From Rhodococcus sp. HM1 (GTDB lineage: Bacteria; Actinomycetota; Actinomycetes; Mycobacteriales; Mycobacteriaceae): 40,988 nucleotides of DNA. The notes under the pieces are model-generated. The model saw only the letters and a program-made list of their open reading frames with translations. It made no database searches and was not told where the DNA came from. The stretch is taken from the NCBI RefSeq assembly GCF_023218075.1, contig NZ_JALPTB010000058.1, positions 1-40,988 on the forward strand, read 5' to 3'. The position numbers and the translations under genes are program-made. Shown piece by piece: positions 1 through 8,220 of this stretch. Position 1 is the first letter of the stretch; every line of letters begins with the position of its first letter.

Positions 1-24
1 GGTCGGGTGGCCAGTCCTTTCAAG

Positions 25-42
25 CCCCACTCGAGAGTTGGG
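25..42. promoter_or_regulatory. Imperfect 18-bp palindrome upstream of the Rieske operon
   Basis: CCC-C-ACTC-GA-GAGT-T-GGG reads as an inverted repeat with one mismatched pair. It lies about 95 bases before the GTG start of the oxygenase. The centre is too tight for an RNA hairpin, so it looks more like a dimeric operator. The Lrp/AsnC regulator encoded in the same cluster is one possible binder; this is inference. Confidence 0.3.
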
Positions 43-75
43 CAACCAATCATCAGCCTCGCCCGGCCCGCCCGG

Positions 76-93
76 GTTACAGCACAACGTAAC
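76..93. promoter_or_regulatory. GTTAC-N8-GTAAC inverted repeat
   Basis: A 5-bp inverted repeat with an 8-base spacer sits 42-59 bases before the start of the first gene, and a third GTAAC half-site lies at about 113-117. Such spacing can serve as an operator or overlap a promoter. The repeats are short and could be chance. Confidence 0.25.
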
Positions 94-134
94 TCTCACG
101 AAGTAACTGCACCTACGAACTTAAGGACCCCCTC

Positions 135-1247
135 GTGGCGATTTCCCTCGACGACGTGCGCGACCGCTACGCGCTTCCCTCCGTCGACCGGCTCCTCTCC
201 GACCTCGACGCCGGAGAAACCCTGCCCGCGCCCTTCTACTACGCACCCGAGATCCACCAGCTCGAACAGGAGAAGATCTTCTCCAAGTCCTGGCAGTACG
301 CGTGCCACGAATCCGCGGTCGCCAAGCCCGGCGACTACGCGGTCACCCGCGCCGGCGCGATCCCGATCATCGTCACGCACGGCCGCGACGGCCAACTGCG
401 CGGCTTCGTCAACGTCTGCCGCCATCGCCTGCACTCGATCGCCGAGGAGAACGGCAACAAGCCGCTGCTCCAGTGCCCGTACCACGGCTGGACGTACGGC
501 CTCGACGGCAAGCTCAAGACGGCCCCGCGTTCGCAGCGCGAGCCGAACTTCGACTGCTCCACGATCTCCCTCGAACCCGTCTCCGTCGAGCGGTGGGATC
601 AGTGGATCTTCGTCAACCCGGATCCGAACGCTGCTCCCCTCGCCACCGTGACCGCCGATATCCGTTCCCGCACAGACGAACTCAACGAGGACCTGCGCGA
701 TTACGAATTCCAGATCCGCTACGAGTACGACATGGAATGCAACTGGAAGCTGTGGGCGGAGAACGCCGTCGAGTGCTACCACTGCCCCACCCTGCACAGC
801 ACGAGCTTCGGCAAGACGTACCACACCTCCCCCGACGACTACGCGATCGATTCGTCCGACAACACGATCTGGCACGCCGGTCCGATCAAGTGGCTGCCCA
901 CGAACGTGGATCCCGAGGGCCTCAAGGGTTTCCGGTTCGCGTTCACGTTCCCGTCGTCGTTCTTCGCGCTCGACGACTATGTCGGGTTCATCGGCAGCAT
1001 CCAGCCGGTCGGGCCGCAGAAGTCGTGGGCGTTCGTCGACATGTACGCCAAGCCGGGCGCCGACCCGATCGTCGTGAAGGAATGGCTCGACATGTGGGAC
1101 CGCACCCTCATCGAGGACAAGCGCGCCACCGACATCCAGCAGATCGGCTACAACTCGGGCCGGGTGCGGTCCGGTCGCCTCCTTCTCGACAGCGAGAGCC
1201 CGCTGCAGTCGTTCATGCGTACCGCGGTCACGGCACTCTCGTCCTGA
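135..1247 (+). CDS. Rieske [2Fe-2S] non-heme iron oxygenase, catalytic alpha subunit
   Basis: 370 aa. Terminal oxygenase that uses O2 and electrons from a ferredoxin to hydroxylate or demethylate a substrate. The Rieske cluster ligands are C95-x-H97 and C114-x2-H117. The mononuclear iron site is visible as ECYHCPTLH: H216 and H221 with bridging E213, and D328 is the likely third ligand. GTG start with AAGGA about 8 bases upstream. The size and the absence of a beta-subunit gene fit the alpha-only branch that includes KshA-, VanA- and GbcA-like enzymes. Ferredoxin and reductase genes follow directly, giving a complete three-component system. Substrate unknown; the APC permease next door hints at an amine- or amino-acid-like compound, which is inference. 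Confidence 0.9.
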   Translation: MAISLDDVRDRYALPSVDRLLSDLDAGETLPAPFYYAPEIHQLEQEKIFSKSWQYACHESAVAKPGDYAVTRAGAIPIIVTHGRDGQLRGFVNVCRHRLHSIAEENGNKPLLQCPYHGWTYGLDGKLKTAPRSQREPNFDCSTISLEPVSVERWDQWIFVNPDPNAAPLATVTADIRSRTDELNEDLRDYEFQIRYEYDMECNWKLWAENAVECYHCPTLHSTSFGKTYHTSPDDYAIDSSDNTIWHAGPIKWLPTNVDPEGLKGFRFAFTFPSSFFALDDYVGFIGSIQPVGPQKSWAFVDMYAKPGADPIVVKEWLDMWDRTLIEDKRATDIQQIGYNSGRVRSGRLLLDSESPLQSFMRTAVTALSS

Positions 1248-1272
1248 CCTCCCTACGACGAAAGTCGGAACG

Positions 1273-1476
1273 ATGACGAAAATCCTTGTGGATCTTGGCA
1301 AATGCCAGGGATACGCGAACTGTGTCGTCGCGGCACCGGACATCTTCGATCTCGGTGACAGCGGCAAGGTCGACCTTCTGGAGGCGACCGTCGCCGACGA
1401 CCGCCTCGCCGACGTGCGGGAAGGGGTGCGTTCGTGCCCCGCGGCCGCCCTCACACTCGAGGAGACGGCGTCATGA
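1273..1476 (+). CDS. Small [3Fe-4S]-type ferredoxin
   Basis: 67 aa. The cysteine pattern C11-x2-Y-x2-C17 with C55-P lacks the fourth cysteine of a [4Fe-4S] site and matches the single-cluster [3Fe-4S] ferredoxins that serve actinobacterial P450s and some Rieske oxygenases. It should carry electrons from the reductase encoded next to the Rieske oxygenase. It starts 25 bases after the oxygenase stop, and its TGA overlaps the reductase ATG (ATGA), so translation is probably coupled. Tyr sits where His is common in this loop, which may tune the redox potential. Confidence 0.9.
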   Translation: MTKILVDLGKCQGYANCVVAAPDIFDLGDSGKVDLLEATVADDRLADVREGVRSCPAAALTLEETAS

Positions 1477-2654
1477 CGCACGTGGCCGTGGTCGGTGCGT
1501 CGCTCGCCGGGTTCCGCGTCGCCGAGGGCCTGCGCGCCGAAGGTTTCGACGGCGACATCACCCTGATCGGCGACGAACCGCATCTGCCCTACGACCGGCC
1601 GCCGCTGTCCAAGTCCGTGCTCGTCGACGACGAACCCGCCTCGACGGCATTCCAGGACGCGGCATGGTTCGCGGACAACCGGGTCACCCTGCACCTGGGC
1701 GAGACCGCCCGCCGCCTCGACACCGCCGCGCGCACCGTCCACACCGATGCCCGTTCGCTGAACTACGACGAACTCGTGGTCGCGACCGGGGCCACGCCCC
1801 GCAATCCCTTTCCCGACGCACCGGACGGTGTCTTCACCCTGCGCACCGCCGACGACGCCGCGCGCATTCGCACTGCCCTGCGCGCGGCCCGGCGACTCGT
1901 CGTGATCGGCGCCGGCTTCATCGGCCTCGAGATCGCGTCGTCGGCGCGGCGTCTCGGTGTCGATGTCACCGTCGTCGAGCTCGAACCCGTGCCCCTGACC
2001 CGCAGCGTCGGCGACGACGCGGCTGCGGTCCTCGCCGACATCGCCCGCGCCGACGGGGTGCACCTGCTGTGCGGCCGGGCCGTCGCCGAACTCCGCGGCA
2101 CCACCACGGTCGAGTCCGTCGTCCTCGACGACGGAACCGAGCTGCCGTGCGACGCGGTGGTCGTCGGGGTGGGTGCGGTTCCCGCGACCGAGTGGCTCGC
2201 CGGCAGCGGTCTCGAGGTCACGCGCGCGGGACTGATCTGCGACGCGACCGGACGCGCGGGCGACCACGTGTGGGGTGTCGGCGACGTCTGCGCGTGGACC
2301 GACGACGCGGGCACGCCCCACCGTCACGAACACTGGACCTCGGCCGCCGAACAGGCCAAGGTCGTCGCGCACAACCTGGCGTGCGACGACAAGCGCACCG
2401 TCACCGCCGCGACGTACGTGTGGTCCGACCAGTTCGGGCGGCGTATCGACATCGTCGGTGACATCACAGGGCACGACGACTTGCGCGTCCTCTCCCGCAA
2501 CCCCGACGACCTCGCCTACCTGTACGCCCGCGACGGACTGCTCACGGGTGCTTGCCTGATCGGCCAGCCCCGGCTCATGGTCCGCTGCCGCCAGTGGATC
2601 GCGGCACGCACTCCCGTCGCCGACCTCGAACTCTGGGTCTCGTCCGCGCCGTGA
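1473..2654 (+). CDS. NAD(P)H:ferredoxin reductase, FAD-dependent (GR-type)
   Basis: 393 aa. The ATG at 1473 overlaps the ferredoxin stop and has GAGGAGA upstream. An FAD-binding dinucleotide fold lies at the N terminus (GASLAG, residues 8-13), with the PYDRPPLSK motif near residue 39 typical of putidaredoxin/rubredoxin-type reductases. A second nucleotide fold (GAGFIG, 146-151) binds NAD(P)H, and the VGDVCAW segment near the C terminus contacts FAD. There is a reductase C-terminal domain. It reduces the adjacent ferredoxin for the Rieske oxygenase. Assignment to this partner rests on position and on the lack of other ferredoxin genes in the window. Confidence 0.92.
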   Translation: MTHVAVVGASLAGFRVAEGLRAEGFDGDITLIGDEPHLPYDRPPLSKSVLVDDEPASTAFQDAAWFADNRVTLHLGETARRLDTAARTVHTDARSLNYDELVVATGATPRNPFPDAPDGVFTLRTADDAARIRTALRAARRLVVIGAGFIGLEIASSARRLGVDVTVVELEPVPLTRSVGDDAAAVLADIARADGVHLLCGRAVAELRGTTTVESVVLDDGTELPCDAVVVGVGAVPATEWLAGSGLEVTRAGLICDATGRAGDHVWGVGDVCAWTDDAGTPHRHEHWTSAAEQAKVVAHNLACDDKRTVTAATYVWSDQFGRRIDIVGDITGHDDLRVLSRNPDDLAYLYARDGLLTGACLIGQPRLMVRCRQWIAARTPVADLELWVSSAP

Positions 2655-2702
2655 GCGCCGACGTACCCTCCACTCATCAGGCAACTCGAAAGGGGCCACC
2701 CA

Positions 2703-4208
2703 ATGAGTTCGCTCGACACATCGGGTTCCGATCCCGCACCCGAGCACATGGTCCGCACGCTCACCTGGCGTGACGGCATGGTCTTCGCCCTGAACATGCC
2801 GATCGGCCTGTTCCTCACGCTCGGCTACACCGTCGGCGCGATCGGCGGCTGGACCGCCATCTCCATCTGGGCCGTCGCGTGCTTCTTCGCCTTCCTCCAG
2901 AGCCACCTGTTCTCGGAGATGGCCGCGATGTTCCCCGACCGCTCGGGCGGCATCTCGGTCTACGCCTACGAAGGCTGGAAGCGCCACTTCGCGCCGCTCG
3001 GTGCGATCGCCGCGTTCGGCTACTGGATGGGCTGGTCGCTGTCGCTGTCCGTCGAGGGTGTCGTGCTCGGCACCCTCATCGAGCAGGCGTTCTTCCCCGA
3101 CAACGACATCGCGATCCGCCTGCCCATCGGCCACGAACTGGGCCTGCCCTATCTCATCGCGATCGGCGCGATCGTCTCGGCCTGGGCACTGAACTACTTC
3201 GGCATCAAGATCGCCGCCGGCGTCGCCCGCATCACCGGTGCCCTGCTGGTGATCGGCCTGGCCGTCCTCGTCGTCGGACCATTCCTGTCGTCCGGCGCCG
3301 ACTTCGACATCACCCGCCTGAGCTGGACCGGCACGAGCTCGCCGTTCGACTGGAAGGTGATCGTCGTCTGGTTCTACATCACCGCCTGGACGACCTACGG
3401 CACCGAGGTGTGCGCGAGCTTCGCCGCCGAGTACAAGGATCCGGTCAAGGACACCTCCCGCGCGCTGCGCCGCTCCGCCCTGATGATCATGGGCCTGTAC
3501 ATTCTCGTGCCCTACGTCGTGGTCGGCGCCCTCGGCGAGCAGACGATCGGCGCGAACCCGGTCAACTACATCGGCATCGCGTTCGAGCACATTCTCGGTT
3601 CGTATGCGTGGCTCGGCCAGGTTCCGGTGATGGCCGCGTTCGTCATCGCGATGATGACGGCGACCGCCGACGGCGGGCGATCCCTGTACGGCATCGCGCA
3701 GTCCGGCGGCACGATCCGCCAGTTGGGCGAGCTCAACCGCTACGGCGTCCCGGGTCGTGCCCTGACCACCGACATGCTCATCAACGTCATCATCCTGATC
3801 GTGCTCGGGGAGCCGATCGCGATCCTGCTCGCGAGCAACCTGGGCTACCTCACCGCGGTGACCCTCGCGGTCGGCGCGTTCGTTCTGCTCCGCCGCGACC
3901 GCCCCGACATCATCCGTCCGATCCGCCTCGCGAAACCGTGGGTCGTCATCGCGTGCGCCCTGTTCGCGATCAACACGTTCGCGATCGCCGTGGGCATCCT
4001 CAACCCGGGCCTGACCGGCTACGGCGGCCTGAGCGAAACCGTCACCGGCATCGGCATTCTCATGATCGCCTGCGTGCTCTGGTACTACCGCCAGCGCATT
4101 CAGGACAAATCGACGATCGAGTGGCGGGTCCACGACGACCCCCTTCTGCCCCTCGACACCGCATCCAGCGAACCAGCCCCCGTTTCCGATTCCAGGAGCC
4201 ACCCGTGA
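2703..4208 (+). CDS. APC-superfamily amino acid/amine permease
   Basis: 501 aa, a polytopic membrane protein with about 12 hydrophobic segments and the APC N-terminal pattern (GYTVGAIGGWTA, then SEMAAMFPDRSGG). Members exchange or co-transport amino acids, polyamines and related amines across the cytoplasmic membrane. ATG with AAAGGGG nine bases upstream. It lies 48 bases after the reductase and its stop overlaps the GTG of the alcohol dehydrogenase, so it is co-transcribed with the Rieske system. The likely role is import of the oxygenase substrate. The transported compound cannot be read from the sequence. Confidence 0.85.
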   Translation: MSSLDTSGSDPAPEHMVRTLTWRDGMVFALNMPIGLFLTLGYTVGAIGGWTAISIWAVACFFAFLQSHLFSEMAAMFPDRSGGISVYAYEGWKRHFAPLGAIAAFGYWMGWSLSLSVEGVVLGTLIEQAFFPDNDIAIRLPIGHELGLPYLIAIGAIVSAWALNYFGIKIAAGVARITGALLVIGLAVLVVGPFLSSGADFDITRLSWTGTSSPFDWKVIVVWFYITAWTTYGTEVCASFAAEYKDPVKDTSRALRRSALMIMGLYILVPYVVVGALGEQTIGANPVNYIGIAFEHILGSYAWLGQVPVMAAFVIAMMTATADGGRSLYGIAQSGGTIRQLGELNRYGVPGRALTTDMLINVIILIVLGEPIAILLASNLGYLTAVTLAVGAFVLLRRDRPDIIRPIRLAKPWVVIACALFAINTFAIAVGILNPGLTGYGGLSETVTGIGILMIACVLWYYRQRIQDKSTIEWRVHDDPLLPLDTASSEPAPVSDSRSHP

Positions 4209-5257
4209 AATCCATCCGCGTCCACGCCTACGACACCCAGCCCTCCCTCGACGAGGTGCCCCAGCCGACCGTGCGGGACCCGCACGACGTGATCGTCAAG
4301 GTCCGCGGCGCCGGAGTGTGCCGCACCGACCTGCACATCATCGAGGGCCAGTGGAAGGACAAGAGTTCCGTCGCCCTCCCGTACACGATCGGGCACGAGA
4401 ACGCCGGCACCGTCACCGAGATCGGCTCGGCAGTCACCAACGTCGCCGTCGGTGACTCGGTGATCCTGCACCCGCTCGCCACGTGTGGCCTGTGCCTGGC
4501 CTGCCGCAGTGGCGACGACGTGCACTGCACGCACTCCGATTTCCCCGGCATCGACACCGACGGCGGCATGGCCGAGTACCTGCGTACCTCGGCGCGCAGC
4601 GTCGTCAAGCTCGATCCGTCGCTCGAACCGGCCGACGTGGCGGCACTCGCCGACGCCGGGCTCACCGCCTACCACGCCGCGCGCAAGGCCGCCGCGATCC
4701 TGCGTCCCGGCCACACCGCCGTGGTGATCGGCGCCGGCGGTCTCGGGCACATCGGCATCCAGGTCCTGAAGTCGATGACAGCCGCGCGCATCGTCGTCGT
4801 CGACAGTTCCCCGGATGCGCTGGATCTGGCGAAGCAGATCGGCGCGGACGCGACCGTCGTCGCCGATGGCACCGAAACGCAGCAGGTCCTCGACCTCACC
4901 GGCGGCAACGGCGCCGAAGCCGTCCTCGACTTCGTGGGCGAAGGCACCGCGATCGAAGCCGGTGTCGGGATGCTGCGCCGCGCCGGGTCGTACTACGTCA
5001 TCGGGTACGGCGGTCGCCTGGACGTGCCGACCATCGACATCATCAGCACCGAGATCAACTTCGTCGGCAACCTGGTGGGCACCTACAACGACCTGGTCGA
5101 ACTGATGGCGCTGGCGGCGGAAGGAAAGGTCAAGCTGCACACGGTCAAGTACCGGTTCAGCGACTTCCAGCAGGCGCTCGACGACCTGCACCACGGACGG
5201 ATCCGCGGTCGCGCGGTGCTCGTGCCCGACGACGAGTTCGACGGTCAGCGTGGCTGA
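4205..5257 (+). CDS. Zinc-dependent medium-chain alcohol dehydrogenase
   Basis: 350 aa, starting at the GTG that overlaps the permease stop. Catalytic zinc ligands are C39 and H64 (GHEN motif), with D150 the probable third. The structural zinc lobe has C94, C97, C100 and C108. The Rossmann motif GAGGLG begins at residue 176 and the second strand ends in D200, which favours NAD(H). It oxidises an alcohol to an aldehyde or ketone, plausibly the product made by the Rieske enzyme. Full length for the family. Specific substrate unknown. Confidence 0.9.
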   Translation: MKSIRVHAYDTQPSLDEVPQPTVRDPHDVIVKVRGAGVCRTDLHIIEGQWKDKSSVALPYTIGHENAGTVTEIGSAVTNVAVGDSVILHPLATCGLCLACRSGDDVHCTHSDFPGIDTDGGMAEYLRTSARSVVKLDPSLEPADVAALADAGLTAYHAARKAAAILRPGHTAVVIGAGGLGHIGIQVLKSMTAARIVVVDSSPDALDLAKQIGADATVVADGTETQQVLDLTGGNGAEAVLDFVGEGTAIEAGVGMLRRAGSYYVIGYGGRLDVPTIDIISTEINFVGNLVGTYNDLVELMALAAEGKVKLHTVKYRFSDFQQALDDLHHGRIRGRAVLVPDDEFDGQRG

Positions 5258-5279
5258 GCCGCGTCACCGGACCATCTCC

Positions 5280-5285
5280 TAAACT
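5280..5285 (+). promoter_or_regulatory. Candidate -10 element (TAAACT) for a leaderless lrp-type mRNA
   Basis: TAAACT ends six bases before the ATG of the Lrp/AsnC gene, which would place the transcript start at or next to the A of ATG. There is no convincing Shine-Dalgarno sequence. This is the arrangement seen in many actinobacterial leaderless transcripts. No clear -35 is visible. Confidence 0.4.
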
Positions 5286-5291
5286 GAGCGG

Positions 5292-5798
5292 ATGCGCAAG
5301 ATGCCGAACCCGTCGAACGGAGACCAGAACTCGGGAGAGAACCCGGGCGACGGTCTCGACGACATCGACCGCGGCATCCTGCGCCTCCTCCAGGAGGACG
5401 GCCGCATGCCCTACCGGCAGATCGCCCGCGAGCTGGGTGTCTCCGAGGGAACCGTCCGCATCCGCTCGAGCCGCATGCAGGAGTCCGGCGCGCTCAACGT
5501 CATCGCGATCGCCGATCCGTTCCGCCTCGGGTACAGCGTCCTCGCGTTCGTCCTGATCAAGGTGGAACCGGGCGCGCAGGACCGGCTGGTCCAGGAGCTC
5601 ACCGCGCTCGACGAATCGACCTATGTCTCCACCTGCATCGGCCGCGCCGACCTCTACATGCAGCTGGTGTGCCGCGACAACGACCACCTCCACGAACTGC
5701 TCCACCGGCGCATCCCCGCCCTCGGCGGGATCCGCGACCTCGAAGCGTTCATGGAACTGGAAATGCACAAGGTCTCGTACCGCTACAACCTGTCGTGA
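5292..5798 (+). CDS. Lrp/AsnC-family transcriptional regulator
   Basis: 168 aa. The N-terminal helix-turn-helix (about residues 23-75, DDIDRGILRLLQEDGR then YRQIARELGVSEGTVRIR) is followed by a RAM ligand-binding/oligomerisation domain (about 80-158). The first 20 residues are a polar extension not usual for the family. It probably senses an amino acid or a pathway metabolite and controls the upstream Rieske/permease/dehydrogenase operon, in line with family behaviour and position. The start appears leaderless. It is on the same strand as the operon it follows. Confidence 0.88.
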   Translation: MRKMPNPSNGDQNSGENPGDGLDDIDRGILRLLQEDGRMPYRQIARELGVSEGTVRIRSSRMQESGALNVIAIADPFRLGYSVLAFVLIKVEPGAQDRLVQELTALDESTYVSTCIGRADLYMQLVCRDNDHLHELLHRRIPALGGIRDLEAFMELEMHKVSYRYNLS

Positions 5799-5802
5799 CA
5801 CA

Positions 5803-5818
5803 CCGGGCGTGAGCCCGG
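5803..5818 (+). terminator. Weak hairpin after the Lrp gene
   Basis: CCGGGC-GTGA-GCCCGG begins five bases after the Lrp stop. The stem is only 6 bp and is followed by a pyrimidine-rich stretch without a clear T run. It may attenuate or partly terminate before the ABM gene. Confidence 0.35.
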
Positions 5819-5901
5819 AATCCTTCCCCCACTCCCTGCGGCGCCGGCAGCGCTCGATTCGTGCTGCGCCGCACCCTTTTCCACCCTCCAAAGGGAGAAT
5901 C

Positions 5902-6228
5902 ATGATCTTCATCGTCGTGAAATTCACCGTCCGGCCCGAGGAGGCCGACACCTGGCTGGAGCGCACCCGGGACTTCACCGACGCGACCCGCGCCGAGACC
6001 GGCAACCTGTGGTTCGAATGGTCCCGCAGCGTGGACGACCCGAACCAGTTCGTGCTCGTCGAGGCGTTCCGCGACGGCGACGCCGGGTCCGCACATGTCG
6101 CGTCGGAGCACTTCCGAGCCGGCCTCGACGCGATGCGTCCCGCGCTCGCCCGGACCCCGCAAATCCTCAACACCGAGATCCCCGGCGTCGAATGGGCACG
6201 CATGGGCGAACTCGACCTCGGCGACTGA
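5902..6228 (+). CDS. ABM-domain (YgiN-like) putative quinol monooxygenase
   Basis: 108 aa, start ATG at 5902 with AAGGGAGA upstream. A single antibiotic-biosynthesis-monooxygenase fold: an N-terminal IFIVVKFTVRPE strand, the central NLWFEWSRS segment, a FVLVEAFRDGDA strand and an SEHFRAG helix. Family members are cofactor-free oxygenases acting on quinols or anthrones, and some are heme-degrading enzymes or non-enzymatic dimers. It sits 45 bases before the mycofactocin-type SDR, so the two are likely co-expressed. The reaction is not determined. Confidence 0.82.
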   Translation: MIFIVVKFTVRPEEADTWLERTRDFTDATRAETGNLWFEWSRSVDDPNQFVLVEAFRDGDAGSAHVASEHFRAGLDAMRPALARTPQILNTEIPGVEWARMGELDLGD

Positions 6229-6273
6229 CGCCACCGAACATCCACTGCTGCAACAGAAGACAAGGAAGTCGTC

Positions 6274-7116
6274 ATGACCGGAAGAGTCGAAGGCAAGGTC
6301 GCATTCATCACCGGCGCCGCGCGCGGGCAGGGCCGCAGCCACGCGGTGCGCCTCGCGCAGGAAGGCGCCGACATCATCGCGATGGACGTGTGCGGCGAGG
6401 TCGGCCGCACCGCCGAGTTCTACCATCCCGCCACCGAGGCGGATCTCGCCGAGACGGTCGCGCTCGTCGAGGCCGAGGGCCGCAAGATCGTCTCCTACAC
6501 CGCCGACGTCCGCGACTACGACGGGCTCGCAGCGGGATTGAACGACGCGGTCGCACAGCTGGGCCGTCTCGACATCGTCGCCGCCAACGCGGGGATCTTC
6601 CAGTTCGGCGACGAGGTTCCGGACCTGCTCGTCGGCGACTGGAACGACGTCATCGACGTCAACCTCAACGGCGTGTTCAACACGTGCAAGGCCGCCATCC
6701 CGCACATCGTCGAAGGCGGGCGCGGCGGCACCATCGTCATCACGTCGTCCGACGCGGGCGCCAAGGGCTTCGCACGGTTCGGCCACTATGTCGCGTCGAA
6801 GCACGGCGTCATCGGTCTGATGCGCACGCTCACAATGGAACTGGCTCCGCACTCGATCCGCGTCAACGTCGTGTCGCCCACCAACTGCAACACCGACATG
6901 ATCCAGAACGAGGCCGTCTACAAGCTGTTCCGTCCCGACCTCGAGGAGGTCACCCCGGAGCAGTTCGCCGAGGCGTCGGGAACGCTGCTCGCGTTGCCCG
7001 CGCCGTGGGTGGAGCCGGTCGACGTGTCGAACGCACTGCTCTTCCTCGCCTCCGACGAGGCTCGTTTCATCACGGGCGTGAACCTGCCGGTCGACGGCGG
7101 GTCGTCGGTGATCTGA
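6274..7116 (+). CDS. Mycofactocin-coupled SDR-family oxidoreductase (carveol-dehydrogenase-like)
   Basis: 280 aa. Classical SDR features are present: TGAARGQG cofactor loop (13-20), NAG motif (105-107) and catalytic Y172-x3-K176. The GRVEGKVAFITGAARGQG start and the insertion after strand 2 (about residues 40-58, DVCGEVG...ATEADLAETV) are hallmarks of the mycofactocin-associated SDR family. In that family NAD(H) is bound tightly and electrons leave through the redox peptide mycofactocin. It oxidises an alcohol; known relatives act on carveol and other secondary alcohols. RBS AAGGAAG. The mycofactocin biosynthetic genes are not in this window. Confidence 0.88.
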   Translation: MTGRVEGKVAFITGAARGQGRSHAVRLAQEGADIIAMDVCGEVGRTAEFYHPATEADLAETVALVEAEGRKIVSYTADVRDYDGLAAGLNDAVAQLGRLDIVAANAGIFQFGDEVPDLLVGDWNDVIDVNLNGVFNTCKAAIPHIVEGGRGGTIVITSSDAGAKGFARFGHYVASKHGVIGLMRTLTMELAPHSIRVNVVSPTNCNTDMIQNEAVYKLFRPDLEEVTPEQFAEASGTLLALPAPWVEPVDVSNALLFLASDEARFITGVNLPVDGGSSVI

Positions 7117-7143
7117 TCCCACAGGGTCTCCCCCGGTACCCAC

Positions 7144-7184
7144 AAAGACAGCCGCGCGTGACTGGTCACGCGCGGCTGTCTTTT
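7144..7184. terminator. Perfect 19-bp stem-loop terminator
   Basis: Two 19-base arms (7144-7162 and 7165-7183) are exact reverse complements, starting AAAGACAGCC and ending GGCTGTCTTT. The stem is followed by TTTT on the + strand and preceded by AAA, so it could work in both directions. It lies 27 bases after the mycofactocin-SDR stop and ends region 1. Confidence 0.9.
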
Positions 7185-7410
7185 GCGTCGGTGGACTCGG
7201 AGGGCATTTGTCACCGGTGACCGACTCCCTAGAACCAGGCTGAGCCAAAAGGGTTTGATTCCGACCTCTTGTTCCTAAGTTCTGTAAGCACATCGTGCCC
7301 GCAAGCCGGGTGCGGCCGCGTCATGACATCCCTGCGATCGGAATACATTCCGCAATCGCGGTTTTCGCGCGGAACCAGGGTGAACTACAAGGAACGGTCA
7401 CAACTCGAAC
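7185..7410 (+). promoter_or_regulatory. Promoter/operator region of the sulfur-type operon
   Basis: 226 non-coding bases before the atypical SDR. They contain a perfect 12-bp palindrome GTCACCGGTGAC at 7210-7221. A longer inverted repeat at 7334-7359 has arms GCGATCGGAAT and ATTCCGCAATCGC around AC. TTGATT at about 7256 with TAAGTT downstream is a weak promoter candidate. AAGGA at 7389 is 17 bases from the ATG, further than usual for a ribosome binding site. No small gene is evident. Confidence 0.45.
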
Positions 7411-8190
7411 ATGGGTCTCGAACTCGAAGGCAAACGCGCCATCGTCACCGGTGGGGGCACCGGAATCGGCTATGCGATCGCGCTGGAACTCGCGACACAG
7501 GGCGCCTCGGTCGCCATCGCCGGTCGCCGCACCGAGGTACTCGCCAACGCCGCCAAACGCATCGAGTACGCGACCGGCGCGAATGTGCTGCCGGTCGTTG
7601 CCGACACCGGCGACGACGAATCCGTGAAAGCGCTCGTCGACACCGTCGCACAGGAGTTCGGCGGCATCGAAATCCTGGTGAACAACGCTGCCGAACAGCC
7701 CGCTCAGCACGGGCCGAGTTTCAACGACGCCGACGACGAGTGGTTTCACCGGCAGATCGACGTCAAGGTCATCGGCTATCTCCGCACGATTCGCGCGGTC
7801 GCGCCCCTGCTGATCGAGAACGGCTGGGGCCGGATCATCAACATCAGCGGCACGGGTTCGCGGCAGACCGTGTCCGTCATCGGTTCCGTGCGTAATGCGG
7901 GCGTCACCGCCTTGACCAAGAACGTCGCGGACGAACTCGGCAAGTACGGCATCAACGTGACGGTCGTGCACCCGGGCGCGACGCGCACCGAACGTTTCGA
8001 GGAGTTCCGGAACCGCGCTTTCGTGAACGAATCGACCCGAAAATCGCACCTCGACAACGTCATCGGCCGAGTCGTCGAACCCGAGGAGGTCGCCTGGGTC
8101 GTGGCCTTTCTCGCGTCGCCGCGCAGTGCCGCGATCACCGGCGACGGAATCGTTGCCGGTGGCGGCATTCCCGGCTTCATCTACTACTGA
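7411..8190 (+). CDS. SDR-family protein lacking the catalytic Tyr/Lys
   Basis: 259 aa. The Rossmann motif TGGGTGIG (13-20) and the VNNAA strand (90-94) are intact, so NAD(P) binding is expected. At the active site, where SDRs have Tyr-x3-Lys before AAV, this protein reads GSVRNAGV: G158 replaces Tyr and N162 replaces Lys. It opens the operon with the rhodanese and the sulfonate-type ABC genes, 30 bases before the rhodanese. It may catalyse a different reaction, use other residues, or act as a non-catalytic partner. The C terminus (GGGIPGFIYY) is aromatic, as often seen in SDR dimers. Confidence 0.8.
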   Translation: MGLELEGKRAIVTGGGTGIGYAIALELATQGASVAIAGRRTEVLANAAKRIEYATGANVLPVVADTGDDESVKALVDTVAQEFGGIEILVNNAAEQPAQHGPSFNDADDEWFHRQIDVKVIGYLRTIRAVAPLLIENGWGRIINISGTGSRQTVSVIGSVRNAGVTALTKNVADELGKYGINVTVVHPGATRTERFEEFRNRAFVNESTRKSHLDNVIGRVVEPEEVAWVVAFLASPRSAAITGDGIVAGGGIPGFIYY

Positions 8191-8220
8191 CCGACTTCAC
8201 GTCCCGCGGAGGAACACCCC

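Noticed and set aside
1-134. Remnant of another gene at the left edge
   Set aside because: No supported frame on either strand; only short repeats are seen.
96-4202. 1368-codon open frame on the - strand opposite the Rieske operon
   Set aside because: It is antisense to six well-supported genes, has low-complexity Arg/Asp/Gly/Val composition and no recognisable domain. Long antisense frames are expected from the strong GC bias at third codon positions.
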